Shown here: positions 42,901 to 48,261 of the stretch, piece after piece | Layout of the letters: every line of letters begins with the position of its first letter | How positions within the stretch are numbered: the first letter of the stretch is position 1 | NCBI GenBank assembly: GCA_026874595.1 | Contig: CM049316.1 | Coordinates: 32,343,339-32,407,338 of the forward strand | DNA length: 64,000 nucleotides | Direction of reading: 5' to 3' | Source: Sipunculus nudus | Taxonomy: Eukaryota > Annelida > Sipuncula > Golfingiida > Sipunculidae | Translations under genes and position numbers: made by a program | The notes under the pieces: model-generated | Seen by the model: only the letters and a program-made list of their open reading frames with translations | What the model was told of the DNA's origin: nothing | The model's database searches: none

Positions 42901-45802
42901 AACCTAATACAAGATCCCCATCCAAGAAAAGATTTGGAGTTGAGTGGGCGAACTTTCCAGGCCTCACAATTGGTCTGATACGTTTAAAAAGGGTTGCAGC
43001 TGAAAAGGGGAACCGACCCCCTGGACTCCCCTTGGGTCCGCTTTTGCTACTAAAGAGGTATGCATATTTCCGTTTCTCTCTTCAGGAACAGAGCTTGCCT
43101 TAAAACGTACATTTAATTCATCTTTCATGTCTTCCTACTCCGATTAAATTAGAGGTTAAGTTAAGCGATATTGAATTAATGTCTTCCTCACATTAACCTG
43201 TACTTTAAACGTCCGAAAATAGTAACCAGTCAAAGGTCATCGAAAACTGGAGGGCCCCCGCGTCCCATTCCGGTTCGCAAATTAATGTAAAATTCACCAC
43301 TGACCAGGCCTTCAAGGTCAACATACTGGGGTATGAATTCCTTGCCACGGGCACAGCGCCACAAAATAAATGTTAACAAAATATTTGTACATATCTTATT
43401 GAGACTGTAAACCACTGAAAATCTATATTTTCTTTTAATTTTTTTTTAATAAAAAAAAAGGATCCAACAATCCTGTCAATTAATACATCTCCCCAACCGT
43501 GTAAAAATCTCGGTATACCGGGTTTAACAGTATGTTTAATAGTATGTTATTATAGCTATAATTAATTCAATAGATAGAATGTGCTTAAATCAGCAAAAGA
43601 AAAATTTCACCAGACTGGCTTTCGCTTTTATGAAATCTACACGCGTTACGTAAGTGTGATGCCACACGGGACCTTTGGGGACGCGGCACAGGGATTCAAT
43701 GTTCAGCTGTGCAATGCTGCACTCGGCAAAAAGTTGTAAGGCAGGCCAGATACAAATCCACGACAGCTTTAGGCCAGGGTATATTAAACGTGCAATTGAT
43801 CCCTATTTATGTAGTTGTCAATGGCAGATGTGCAGTTGTAAAATTTGAAGTTTTGTTCACTTCAAACACTGAAAAACTACTTTTATGCACATGAATAATT
43901 TTCGATTTTCGATTCGTTATATCAAGCCTATACACCATACCATTGGTTTTGATATGAGCTGCTAACATTCTATCGTATTTCTCTAATAATTATATATATT
44001 TTGACCAGTGGCGTCAATTTATCTTCGACGGTAGAGGATGACTCTTTTTATAACATAGACACATAATATTTAAGACTTATATTAAACATAGATATATAAT
44101 ATTTAAGAGTAAACTCAGAAAAGGAACATAAGTCTGTAACTCTGATTATTAATATATTTCATTTCCAATATTTAAATTTTATTCTTAATTCTTGATTTAT
44201 ATCCCATGCCTCCTGTATGGACGCCGCTGATACTGGCTGGTCATGGTTCAATCTTAAAAAAATAAAAAAGCCTCTTTCTCCGAAGACCCTTGGCATTCAA
44301 CTACCTTATATATATATCCTTCAGGCCTCAAATTATGATGAAGGGAAACGCATGATTACAAGTTCTGTGCAGTTTTTCAGTTTCCTTTAAATATACCCTG
44401 CGTTGATCATGTTCTTAACCTCTTGCACAGTCGTACGTATAAATTCAAGTACCGCAGACTTTCCTAATACGACATTGAATCTGCCTTATCCACAAAATTA
44501 CAATTAACAGTTATTTGGAGAATGATCGCTCCAGGCCACGACGATATATTAGTGACGTTTGTCCTTGGTATAATCAACCTTTGGAGTACAATGCAGGCTG
44601 ACATCCCTGATTGCTATGTTAATGGCTTTTGGAGCGACCGCGGCCTCTCTAATGTATAGCATTTCGATCAGATGGCCCTGTACCATGGCAGAAACGATTT
44701 TCCGTCGACAAAGCATTAAACTTGTTGCACCTACACCATGGCACGCCAGGACAGTAAGGCTGATTTCCATTTCCAAGAAACTGTGCACCATGTGACATGA
44801 AAAGCTCCATGTATGCACAGTGTCGCAGGAAACATAGATGTTTTATAGTCCCTTTCTTGTACATAGAAAATTACAAGACAGACACAGTCAAGATTAAATA
44901 AATCTTAAAGGAATGCATGCATGGTTTTTTTTTTTGTAAAGGGCACATTTTTTTTATATTAATAGACAAACGCATACAATGTCTTCCTGCTTAATTACTT
45001 TTTCTGTATTCCTTTGGAATTGCGAGCGTGTTACTGCATGCTGCGCATGGTGATAGGAATCTGGAACAGATTTATCACAAAACGTAAGAACATATTTTCT
45101 GTCTTCCAAAAGCAAGTGCCTGATAAAAAAAAATACACCACATCAAATATACACCACGAACATTTATGTAGTCTCTTCAGACAACCGATATTTGGATTTA
45201 TGCTATAATAGAACGATGAATTAACGTCAAAAGCGGGCCACACACCAGAAAATCCTTTGCGGAACATGCTTGTTGCGGAACATGATCGTACATATGTGTG
45301 AGGCAAAATGTTACATATATTTTGTGTTTTGCAATATGTTGCACGAAAAAAGAGTTATATGTTGCACGGTGTCAGGTTAAAGTTCCACGTTTTAGGCAAT
45401 AGAACTGCAGGGTTTAAAGTCAAGGTACTTGAGGTACCAGGCACCATAAAACATGGCTTCAAAATATAGTCATTTGGAATGGAATGTGGTTCACTGCTCA
45501 TTTTGCATACGTATTCAAGTGTCGTGTTTTAGAAAAACGTGTGAAGCAACATGCTCAATGCTTATGTGAAACAATATGTTGCGTAACGAAGTCCCCAGCG
45601 TGTGGCCGGCTTTAGTTCCTAAGTAATAAGTTTAGATAAGTAAAACGTTTTAACTCACCAGGATTATTGTTAAGGCACATCGAGGCGGATGAGGCGAGAA
45701 GAAACAGGAGGAGGGGAACTTCTAGGGCAGGGCGGCGGACAGGCGAGATGTTGATCATACTGAAGCCGTCACGGCACCCGGAGCCCACCTAACTGTCATC
45801 TC
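1..45802 (-). CDS. GABA-B-like class C receptor with OpuAC-like domain (multi-exon, partial)
   Basis: A split gene of which about 645 codons are seen in ten exons: 45659-45758 (coding part), 11646-11783, 9268-9536, 8090-8632, 7341-7502, 6721-6874, 5655-5835, 1885-1980, 738-1004 and 1-39. The last nine join without any phase conflict. Order of domains: signal peptide; OpuAC-like solute-binding domain (exons at 11.7, 9.4 and most of 8.3 kb); ANF-receptor flytrap domain starting at IYLGGMFPITG and containing GPGCSDTAEP, SYG, FFRT and GW, all hallmarks of GABA-B-type flytraps. Members of this family are cell-surface receptors that bind small amino-acid-like ligands and signal through a seven-helix domain and G proteins. 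That part would lie beyond base 1 and is inferred only. The first half of the OpuAC-like domain is missing between the signal-peptide exon (ends in phase 1) and the 11.7 kb exon (needs phase 2). A receptor without the seven-helix part cannot be excluded from this window alone. Confidence 0.85.
604..732. repeat. 11-bp tandem repeat, about 12 units
   Basis: Degenerate units of the form ATGTTTAGTAC, with variants such as ATATTTAGTAC and TTGTTTAGTAC. The array ends inside the splice donor of the 738-1004 receptor exon, read on the other strand. Confidence 0.85.
738..1004 (-). CDS. Receptor exon: ANF-receptor second lobe, continued
   Basis: Acceptor TTTCTCAG, donor AGCTGG/GTAAAC. An 89-codon exon in phase 0. 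It begins GMTHHKGYQWILPSWFTSDW, a close match to the GABA-B pattern KYxWxLxGWYxDNW. A Cys and the helix ASRELLTAIDGHMSLAN follow (family pattern AxxGxxxxE), then VVVIGNMTINTWKDEYYAYLPSW with an NMT sequon. The donor lies inside the first unit of an 11-bp tandem repeat. Confidence 0.92.
1005..1884 (-). other. Receptor intron
   Basis: AT-rich sequence between two exons. I see no gene or clear repeat in it. Confidence 0.7.
1885..1980 (-). CDS. Receptor exon: ANF-receptor second lobe
   Basis: A 32-codon exon, too short to stand out by length. Acceptor CATTATCCAG, donor AAAGGTATGT, phase 0 on both sides. The peptide is YVEEIRQKKVHIIIMTSF followed by QNSAQAVLCQAFRK. It supplies the strand-plus-helix with a conserved Cys that precedes the GYQWILPSW strand of the next exon, as in GABA-B receptors (family pattern IIxxxFYxxxARxVxC). 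Where GABA-B1 has a pocket tyrosine this exon has phenylalanine. Confidence 0.88.
1981..5654 (-). other. Receptor intron
   Basis: AT-rich intron with many stops in all frames. The only structured part is the GTCC-rich repeat near 4.2 kb. A 127-codon open frame on the minus strand at 4826-5209 shows no family motif and is probably chance. Confidence 0.7.
4195..4440. repeat. GTCCGTCC-rich dispersed repeat fragment
   Basis: Contains TCCGTCCGTG and TCCGTCCTTCCGT, followed by TTCGCGATATCTCAACAAGAACATGC and a stretch on sensitivity to 'TTTCTCAAATTTACAGTGATG'-like sequence. The layout (GTCC-rich block then gcgatatctcaa) is typical of a repeat common in mollusc genomes as I recall it. A similar GTGCGTC-rich block lies at 11041-11140. 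Confidence 0.4.
5655..5835 (-). CDS. Receptor exon: ANF-receptor lobe 1 to lobe 2 segment
   Basis: Acceptor GATTGCAG, donor AAAGGGTAAG. The peptide reads EILGELFDLYGWRQVALLAV, DGQDFGEYNSNLHDYFHS, GITVTMDRKIPKLLNFN, DAER. The GW followed by a short strand and a helix of the 'FGEYNSNLHDYF' kind is the usual order in ANF-receptor domains. It ends exactly on a codon (phase 0) and joins the 1885-1980 exon. Confidence 0.9.
5961..6173. repeat. 50-bp minisatellite, about 4.2 units
   Basis: Near-identical 50-bp units start at 5963, 6013, 6063, 6113 and 6163 (last one partial). Each begins GTCGAGTCCATGCCATACGA. It lies in the receptor intron between exons 5655-5835 and 6721-6874. The high identity suggests recent expansion, so copy number may vary between individuals. 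Open frames here are by-products of the repeat. Confidence 0.95.
6721..6874 (-). CDS. Receptor exon: ANF-receptor ligand-pocket segment
   Basis: Acceptor CATCTAG at 6875. The peptide reads GPGCSDTAEPMVGVAKHF, then TVIVSYGAVSDALSNR, YPYFFRTVPQSSKHG. It matches the first-lobe pocket of GABA-B receptors almost position for position. I chose donor GG/GTACGT (exon end 6721), because only it keeps the frame with the 5655-5835 exon and gives the family spacing of 16 residues between FFRTVP and GW. A competing donor, AGTA/GTAAGC, lies ten bases earlier and would shift the frame. Confidence 0.9.
6875..7340 (-). other. Receptor intron
   Basis: Short AT-rich intron with nothing recognisable. Confidence 0.7.
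7341..7502 (-). CDS. Receptor exon: ANF-receptor domain, first lobe
   Basis: Acceptor TTTTAG, donor ATAGGTAGGT. Joining in phase 1 gives IVPGALLAQDLINKD, then VLPDYDLHILIDDTQCKSD, VMRQFMKYMVNN and THPVAGIIG. The DTQC motif and the position of a helix before the ligand-pocket strand match GABA-B-type flytraps. There is an NNT N-glycosylation sequon. It ends in phase 1 so that the split glycine codon leads into GPGCSD of the next exon. Confidence 0.9.
7503..8089 (-). other. Receptor intron
   Basis: AT-rich intron with nothing recognisable. Confidence 0.7.
8090..8632 (-). CDS. Receptor exon: end of OpuAC-like domain and start of ANF-receptor domain
   Basis: Acceptor ATTGCAG, donor CCAGGTAAG. 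At 180 codons this is the largest exon. The first part carries NVSVAWIGSHLRTFV and LFFSWEPDVLTAMDNY, matching the OpuAC Trp-x-Pro motif, then a variable Cys-containing loop. AWNQVARQAPHAYHVIQ-like and LSFTQEQYENLL helices and EKFDTAACEWLKKN follow, the last close to the family's C-terminal 'eeaA..Wl' signature. After a short linker (WARWIPDNLDDKT) the flytrap domain starts with RIYLGGMFPITGPFW. The two domains are thus joined inside one exon, so the fusion is not an artefact of exon joining. Possible N-glycosylation sites: NVS and NYT. Confidence 0.92.
8633..9267 (-). other. Receptor intron
   Basis: AT-rich intron with nothing recognisable. Confidence 0.7.
9268..9536 (-). CDS. Receptor exon: OpuAC-like domain, continued
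   Basis: Acceptor TTATTTCAG, donor CCAGGTAAAT. It begins FGWFMPTFSVENNWKD and continues with SIIDHWRALKLKQV and ADELDFIERVLARFDPTED, followed by a Cys-, Lys- and Arg-rich stretch (CVADECHSKRHSKRCSSRD) and NCALLLSSYP. The aromatic residues resemble the ligand-facing region of betaine/choline binding proteins. The Cys/basic insert is not part of bacterial OpuAC and may be an exposed, disulphide-bonded loop. It ends in phase 1 and joins the 8090-8632 exon to give SYPEFDMG. Confidence 0.85.
9537..11645 (-). other. Receptor intron
   Basis: Intron of about 2.1 kb. It includes a GTGCGTC-rich block at 11041-11140 that resembles the repeat at 4.2 kb. No coding region is supported. Confidence 0.65.
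11646..11783 (-). CDS. Receptor exon: OpuAC-like domain, middle part
   Basis: It follows a poly-T tract and TTTCAG acceptor and ends at donor AAGGTAAG. The peptide contains VPETMVNLEIW, then GHYFEKGHVVDAGPLGPSGR. In OpuAC-type solute-binding proteins the corresponding stretch reads as a Pro-Glu-x-Trp motif followed by a Gly-Lys-Val-Val-Asp-x-Gly motif. It joins the next exon in phase 2 to give SGRFGWFMPTFS, which matches the family Gly-Trp-(Tyr/Phe)-x-Pro-Thr motif. A second acceptor (CTGCAG) lies six bases inside in the same phase, so two forms differing by two residues are possible. A hAT-like MITE lies about 60 bases upstream. Confidence 0.85.
11845..12104. mobile_element. Non-autonomous DNA transposon (hAT-like MITE)
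   Basis: A 260-bp element with terminal inverted repeats: CAGGGTTGCTAGCAG at the left and the complement of CAGGGTTGCCAGCGGTC at the right. Inside are sub-terminal repeats of TTTTCCCTGACTT and CCTGACTTTT. It is flanked on both sides by CCTTT, a possible 5-bp target duplication. CAGGGTTGCCAG-type ends are familiar from hAT elements, which usually make 8-bp duplications, so the superfamily is tentative. It is about 60 bases from the acceptor of the 11646-11783 exon. Confidence 0.75.
12182..12312 (-). other. Weak candidate for a missing OpuAC-domain exon
   Basis: An open minus-strand frame follows a TTTGTTAG acceptor-like site and ends at a good donor, ACAG then GTAGTG, in phase 2. That is the phase the 11646-11783 exon requires. 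The predicted end, PSWASIPGMALRIQTFN, would lead into SCSGESINRVPETMVNLE. The acceptor side would be phase 0, so it still would not join the signal-peptide exon (phase 1), and yet another exon would be needed. No family motif is clear in it. An open run of this length can arise by chance. Confidence 0.2.
12313..17368. other. Intron interior without a recognised gene
   Basis: AT-rich sequence with short AT microsatellites (12959-12972, 13051-13068, 16376-16400). A GGGCACCTTTAAG end at 15036-15049 resembles the terminal repeat of the MITE at 55656-56127, but its partner is not clear. A 120-codon minus-strand frame lies at 15699-16061. Confidence 0.5.
15699..16061 (-). other. Unidentified open frame, 120 codons
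   Basis: A longer open run than its AT-rich surroundings, containing TPNWVIVRNRLHAES, TGSLDWVHREMPLKRP and LMLYLNFDYYNTSRLVY. A possible acceptor, CGCCCAG, precedes the stretch that starts near 16035. I recognise no domain. Its composition is more protein-like than most chance frames here, but the end of the frame (repeated Tyr/Ile from an AT-rich stretch) looks non-coding. It could be an old transposon or pseudogene piece. Confidence 0.2.
17369..17769 (-). mobile_element. tRNA-derived SINE, copy 1 of family B
   Basis: On the minus strand the element starts with a tRNA-like head: box-A-like TGGCTCCGGGGGAGAGC and box-B-like GAGTTCGAATCTCAG (around 17700-17755). A body of about 330 bp follows. 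It aligns along its length with 58530-58885 (shared words include CTGCACCTGCGGG, CCCATTAAGCCTGCA, ATCTCACCGCCTCG). An RNA polymerase III promoter and a tRNA-derived head are what define SINEs. Confidence 0.8.
19617..19690. repeat. CGACATGCG dispersed repeat, member 1
   Basis: Shares the order CGACATGCGAC-TTGTGACATCCGGGTTTTAGTGTGT-(short gap)-AAAATGGCAGCCCCATGAAC, in segments, with 23136, 36271 and 50331. The element has no recognised coding part. Confidence 0.6.
20810..20975. repeat. Duplicated 25-bp motif with internal dyad
   Basis: A 25-bp motif at 20810-20834 recurs with one difference at 20951-20975. Its core ACCACTAACCGGTGGT is an imperfect palindrome. The function is unknown. Confidence 0.6.
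22611..22645. repeat. AT microsatellite
   Basis: Uninterrupted (AT)17. Confidence 0.95.
23136..23200. repeat. CGACATGCG dispersed repeat, member 2
   Basis: Carries TTTTCGACATGCGACCTGTG and ATAATGGCAGC, as in the other members. Confidence 0.6.
23690..23905. repeat. 17-bp minisatellite, block 1
   Basis: About 12 degenerate units of GGTTGGACGTGGTACCT. Because 17 is not a multiple of 3 and the unit lacks stops, all reading frames stay open for some way and give Trp- and Gly-rich frames that are not genes. Confidence 0.9.
23920..24056. mobile_element. MITE-like insertion inside the 17-bp minisatellite
   Basis: A stretch of other sequence separates the two repeat blocks: AAGCTGGGATTACACAAAAC, ACGATTT motifs and, inverted, AAATCGTG and AATCGTGAG. 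Repeated ACGAT/ATCGT words in both orientations suggest a small palindromic element. The exact ends are not determined. Confidence 0.4.
24070..24430. repeat. 17-bp minisatellite, block 2
   Basis: About 21 further units such as GGTTGGTCCTGTTATCT and GGCTGGCCGTGTTATTT, the same unit as block 1. Confidence 0.9.
24431..25434. other. Intron interior without a recognised gene
   Basis: Mixed sequence. A GC-richer part at 24.8-25.1 kb has an open plus-strand frame of 96 codons with no recognisable domain; I do not call it a gene. Confidence 0.45.
25435..25935. repeat. Degenerate GAGTCC repeat
   Basis: Two clusters (25435-25580 and 25795-25935) of CGAGTCCAAGT- and GAGTCCGAGT-like words with period about 12, the second partly in inverted form (GGACTCGAGTCGGGACTC). 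A smaller GAGTC-rich patch lies at 6505-6600. It may be the expanded end of a DNA transposon. Confidence 0.6.
26421..26625. mobile_element. Short dispersed element with internal G-run, copy 1
   Basis: Starts CAGGGGCGGATCCAGGAT, has a G homopolymer at about 26575-26592, and ends near GGACCCCCTTGGCCC. A second copy is at 54257-54482 (CAGGGGCGTATCCCAGGATT ... GGACCCCCTGGACCC), and related sequence lies within both 1-kb repeats. Confidence 0.65.
26630..27390. other. Intron interior without a recognised gene
   Basis: AT-rich sequence, including a TTA/ATT-rich stretch at 27160-27220. Nothing else recognised. Confidence 0.5.
27395..27845 (-). pseudogene. Decayed LINE reverse transcriptase, C-terminal fragment 1
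   Basis: Minus-strand translation gives RIQNTAV, a stop, then IITRAHTHDYISPILYDLHW and LAPICLKNF, typical of the thumb and tail of L2/CR1-type reverse transcriptases (family pattern RLQNxAARLI...HIxPxLxxLHWLP...GLAPxYL). After a frameshift near 27545 it continues SGDRAFYAARPSLWNALPLD and IFKSKLK, the usual C-terminal end. It is broken by at least one stop and one frameshift, and 5' truncated. No intact enzyme. Confidence 0.85.
27850..29700. other. Intron interior without a recognised gene
   Basis: AT-rich sequence with a CA/TA patch at 29001-29027. No gene supported. Confidence 0.5.
29720..29892. repeat. Fragment of the 1-kb dispersed repeat
   Basis: Matches the right-hand part of the repeats at 42452 and 53188: shared words CACGAGCACAGCGCCACA, ACATATCTTATTGAGAC, and the CCGGTAAAAAGGGTAT-like end. 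Confidence 0.75.
29896..29962. repeat. AT microsatellite
   Basis: Interrupted AT repeat of about 67 bp. The Tyr/Ile open frames here are by-products. Confidence 0.95.
30620..31605 (-). pseudogene. LINE reverse transcriptase, C-terminal fragment 2 (5' truncated)
   Basis: A minus-strand frame of about 321 codons is open from 31596 to the stop at 30633-30631. It starts within the polymerase thumb: WQLHPNPIKSNVIHFRDR, then EYKYLGFYLSEH (the usual YKYLG motif), VVPVLDYACEVWG, KVQNKAIRYFLGV, MGWIPSLERRQMKIL, ending in a CxxC ... HFICSCPM tail. Non-LTR elements insert by target-primed reverse transcription and are usually 5' truncated, as here. The fingers and palm, with the YxDD site, and the endonuclease are absent, so it cannot be active. 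The long open frame suggests a fairly recent insertion. The tail stops just after CSCP, earlier than is common. Upstream sequence from 31616 is TGTG-rich. Confidence 0.92.
31606..33150. other. Intron interior without a recognised gene
   Basis: AT-rich sequence with a short GT run at 31619-31638. Nothing coding is supported. Confidence 0.5.
33154..33312 (-). mobile_element. tRNA-derived SINE, family A copy 1
   Basis: Starts TTGTTACGAAG and runs to a degraded right end (CACCCTTTAACA). Read on the minus strand it has box B GGGTTCAAATCC, a perfect match to the consensus, and box-A-like TAGCGATGCGGTTGG. Copies 2 and 4 keep both ends; copy 3 is partial. Confidence 0.8.
33430..33586 (-). mobile_element. 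tRNA-derived SINE, family A copy 2
   Basis: A complete 157-bp copy from TTGTTACG to CGTAACAA, which are perfect 8-bp inverted repeats. Minus-strand box A TAGCAAAGCGGTTGG is clear; box B (GGGTTCGTAACC) is slightly decayed. It is followed directly by an AT microsatellite. Confidence 0.85.
33587..33641. repeat. AT microsatellite
   Basis: About (AT)27 starting at the right end of a SINE copy. Confidence 0.95.
36271..36345. repeat. CGACATGCG dispersed repeat, member 3
   Basis: Begins ACGACATCCGACTTGTCAC, followed by TCCGGGTTTGAGT and TTGGCATCCCCCCATGAG, in the same order as the other members. Confidence 0.55.
36847..36915. repeat. AT microsatellite
   Basis: Interrupted AT repeat, preceded by an ATT-rich run. 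Confidence 0.95.
37580..38960. repeat. Tandem array, unit about 350 bp, roughly four units
   Basis: A landmark (GGGCCAGTAATTAGTACTTA and variants, then TTTGTATAGATCCCAA-CCAGC-AGGTTAAAG) recurs at about 37936, 38280 and 38636, spacings of 344 and 356. Each unit also has a TATGTATTGTA / GGGGTTAGGAA / TGATTT block and a TTCATGA-AAGTTAGGTTAA block. The array is preceded by TTAGCTCGCCGGAACGAAG and a GTCGGCGTCAGCGTC block, of a type I recall as common in bivalve repeats. Confidence 0.8.
38961..40640. other. Intron interior without a recognised gene
   Basis: Begins with two GAGGTCAGAGGTCA-type patches (about 38990 and 39140) that look like a further duplication next to the array. There is a G-run at 39339. 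No gene is supported. Confidence 0.5.
40648..40742 (-). mobile_element. tRNA-derived SINE, family A copy 3 (partial)
   Basis: Carries only the head: ACAAGTCCGGCGTACCAACC through CACCCCGCAACA. The box B half is missing. Confidence 0.75.
40745..42450. other. Intron interior without a recognised gene
   Basis: AT-rich sequence with nothing recognised. A GC-richer spot at 42060-42170 has open frames on the minus strand but no family likeness. Confidence 0.5.
42452..43528. repeat. 1-kb dispersed repeat, copy 1
   Basis: Aligns along its length with 53188-54150: both start TCTAATACTTATAAAAGGAA, share AATAAATAATTTTTAATATA, GAACTGCCTTCGGCAA, TTCAACCCAGGAGGATTAA, CATTCCGGTTCGCAA, CACAGCGCCACAAAAT, and end CGGTATACCGGGTTTA. 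A G-run element lies nested in the middle. No coding part is recognised, so it is probably a non-autonomous transposon. Confidence 0.85.
43529..45230. other. Intron interior without a recognised gene
   Basis: Apart from the possible P2X-like fragment at 44.6-44.9 kb, AT-rich sequence only. Confidence 0.5.
44649..44864 (-). pseudogene. Possible P2X-receptor-tail-like fragment
   Basis: A minus-strand frame includes PYCPGVPWCRCNKFNALSTE followed by NRFCHG. It faintly resembles the Cys-rich intracellular domain found in P2X7 and many mollusc proteins (pattern WCxCxxCxxMPTxxExxCC). The third Cys and the paired Cys are missing, and stops follow soon after. It is low-complexity evidence and could be chance. 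Confidence 0.2.
45231..45613. mobile_element. MITE-like element beside the signal-peptide exon
   Basis: Imperfect terminal inverted repeats: AAGCGGGCCACACACCAG at the left against the complement of AAGCCGGCCACACGCTGG at the right, 14 of 18 matching. The inside is rich in ATGTTGC and its complement. It lies 46 bases downstream of the donor of the first coding exon. Target duplications were not identified. Confidence 0.6.
45659..45802 (-). CDS. Receptor exon: 5' UTR end, start codon and signal peptide
   Basis: The exon begins after a TTTTACAG acceptor, so there is at least one more 5' UTR exon upstream, not located. The start codon is at 45758-45756. The peptide begins MINISPVRRPALE, continues with the hydrophobic run VPLLLFLLASSASM, and then CLNNNP: a short basic n-region, an h-region and small residues, as in a secretory signal peptide with cleavage near ASS/SAS. 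The exon ends at 45659 before donor GTGAGT, leaving one base of a codon (phase 1). This fits a receptor ectodomain, but the link to the exons at 12 kb and below rests on strand, order and the need for a signal peptide, because the next exon has not been found. Confidence 0.7.
45755..45799 (-). promoter_or_regulatory. Upstream ORF overlapping the receptor start codon
   Basis: Within the same exon an ATG at 45799-45797 opens a 14-codon frame that ends in TGA at 45757-45755. This stop overlaps the main start codon (the string ATGA). Such an arrangement can lower initiation at the main ATG or allow termination-reinitiation. Regulation is inference; the frame itself is plain in the sequence. Confidence 0.55.
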
Positions 45803-48261
45803 CTGTAAAACAATAGAATATATACAACAACATATACAATACACCTACCTTACAACCACACGTGACAAGACAGCGGACGATTATCATGGACCATGTTTCA
45901 GGGAGGACATTTTTAGGTATGGTACCTTTTGCCCCCCTTATTTATAGTAAAATAAAACATAATAACATAATTACATCAATAAGTTAATAGTATAACGTCA
46001 TTTCAGTCACTTATTTTTCAACAATGCATTTAGGATATCGAATACATATGTACTAATAGTCTCATTGTCTTAAATGTTAACCAATGTTTTGATATGTATA
46101 GATCAAATGTAAATGAGAACAATAAAAATGAATATTTCATCTGCATTTCGCCTTTTTAATTTCAAACACGCTGCATTACATTTTATTTTTTTCTTTATCA
46201 AATTTTACACCAGTCGGGTCAAGACCCAGGAAAGCATTTCAGGTCGCACTTACAAACAATTGACCATTATTCATTCAGCAAAGCCGAATTAAAACAAAGT
46301 AAAATATATTCACTCCAGTTCTACTATGTAATTACAAGTCGTTTACTTATTATATATTATTTACATTATTATATTATTATATGTTAATATAAATGTTCTA
46401 TCAATTAATCATTAAATGTGAAAAAATATTTGTACTGCAGTAACATACTTTTATAATACAATTAGCAAATCTAAGCATAAAGTAGAAGCAGGGCATCGTT
46501 AGTGGAATCATATTTAACGTATTATAATATGGATGAATGTTGCTTGATACTAAAATATTTGGAAAATATCTATTGTTTTCATGACAGACAAACCTATTTT
46601 TCCTTTATTTATTTTTTTAAAGACGTAGATTTCATTAAATGGAGTCTAAGTTTAGGTAAATCGTTCCGTTAAACCATATAGTAATAAGTCTATCTTTCTC
46701 TTCTAAGTGAATAAGCTGTGCCAAGGCGTACAGTCAACGCATGAGTCACCATCTTACGCCCCATAGGAATTTGTCACTCAGAGGATATCATATATTGCAG
46801 AAAAAGATCAATATCAAACCGAACAACGTCAACCAGCTACATGTAGCTCTGTACCATATAAGTAACATCCAAGGCGACCCCTTATATCTAGAGCAAAAGA
46901 CCGTAATGTAATGACCTGTGATTTCCCCATTTAAGTATGTAAATGACAGGTCTCAAGAGAAATTTCAAGAAAATTGGAGAAATAAACTTGTCAGGATTCG
47001 ATAAGAGGGCAGGGATGCGACATGAAAGTAGCAGCCAAGAATATATCTTTTTGGGACGGTTGGTGGCATTTGGACGTGTATTGGCAAATTTTAAAGCAGA
47101 AAAACGCTTTTTTCGACCATGTCCAAATTTTTAATTTATAGTAGTATTATATATCAGACTGCACGCGGAAGATTGAAAAGCATCATCGAAAAGGAATGTC
47201 AGCATTCCAAAGAATAAACAGCGCTAACAGCTAAGTCAGACTGAAAACCTGTACTGTTCTACAGTGTACTTGAGCCGAACTATATCTTATATCTAAGACA
47301 ACCCAAAAGTTGTTTTAAATTCATTATAGACCCCATAAAGGCACATAGTATTTTAACCTGGTAAAGTGTTTTCTTTCTGATATTAAACACAGTTCCGAAC
47401 TTTTCATTTATTTAATAAAACGTTTAAAACCAAATTAAATTTTTAAAAGCTACACTATTTTTAGCATCCAACAACCGTAAGCCATTTTTAATGGACTAAT
47501 ATTAAACTGATATTACTTTAAAAAATATAAAATTTATTACACTGACTGTGTGTCTTCTTTTTTTAAATTAAAAAAAATATTGAATCAGAATTTAAAATAT
47601 CAGTTTTAGGGTAGTTAGAGACAAGATAGAGGAAAAAAACATAAAAAACTTCTGAGATATTGTCTTGTAGTGCAATATTAACCTGCTAAACACCAGTTGA
47701 AACGATGGATGAAACAGGATCAATGTCGAAACATGGAAGATTACTTAAGACAAGATAGACACAGGGAAAAGATGTTCTTACTTGGCAAGTTGTCTATTAT
47801 ATTACTGCATATTTAAGTTTACATTATGCGGAAATGAACATAAATGATGCTGGATGAAGGCACATCTTACATATTACTTACACGATCATTACTCCTTTAT
47901 TCATGCCTGCTCATTATATATATGCAAGCATTACTACCTAAAGGCTTTCCAAAGATTTACTGATATTACTTTTATGAAAATGAGGACTTAATGATTTCAG
48001 GGGAAATTTGAAAGTTTACATCATAACACGAATATGTTTTCATTCACGGAATGAGGTTTTAATGTTAATATGATAATTGAACCATGATCATAATTATTAG
48101 AAAAAGAAAAATCTTTCTCAGATGTACCCTTATAGGACCGTTTCCGATAATTATATAAATACACACACATTAACAGGCCAATTAGAAAGATTACTCGTCC
48201 TTTGTGGATGTAAATATTATATATAAATCAGTGTATTACACTCCCAGAGATTCCACTTGCT
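45803..48261. other. Upstream region, no gene recognised
   Basis: AT-rich sequence that should contain the intron 5' of the first coding exon. The repeat related to the CGACATGCG family lies at 46945-47130. The 5' UTR exon(s) and promoter were not located. Confidence 0.5.
46945..47130. repeat. CGACATGCG dispersed repeat, member 5 (right part)
   Basis: Aligns with 50395-50575: both have AGAAATAAAC/AGC-TTGTCAG, GGGATGCGACA-GAAAGTA, and AAAACGCTTTTTTCGACCATG. Confidence 0.6.
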
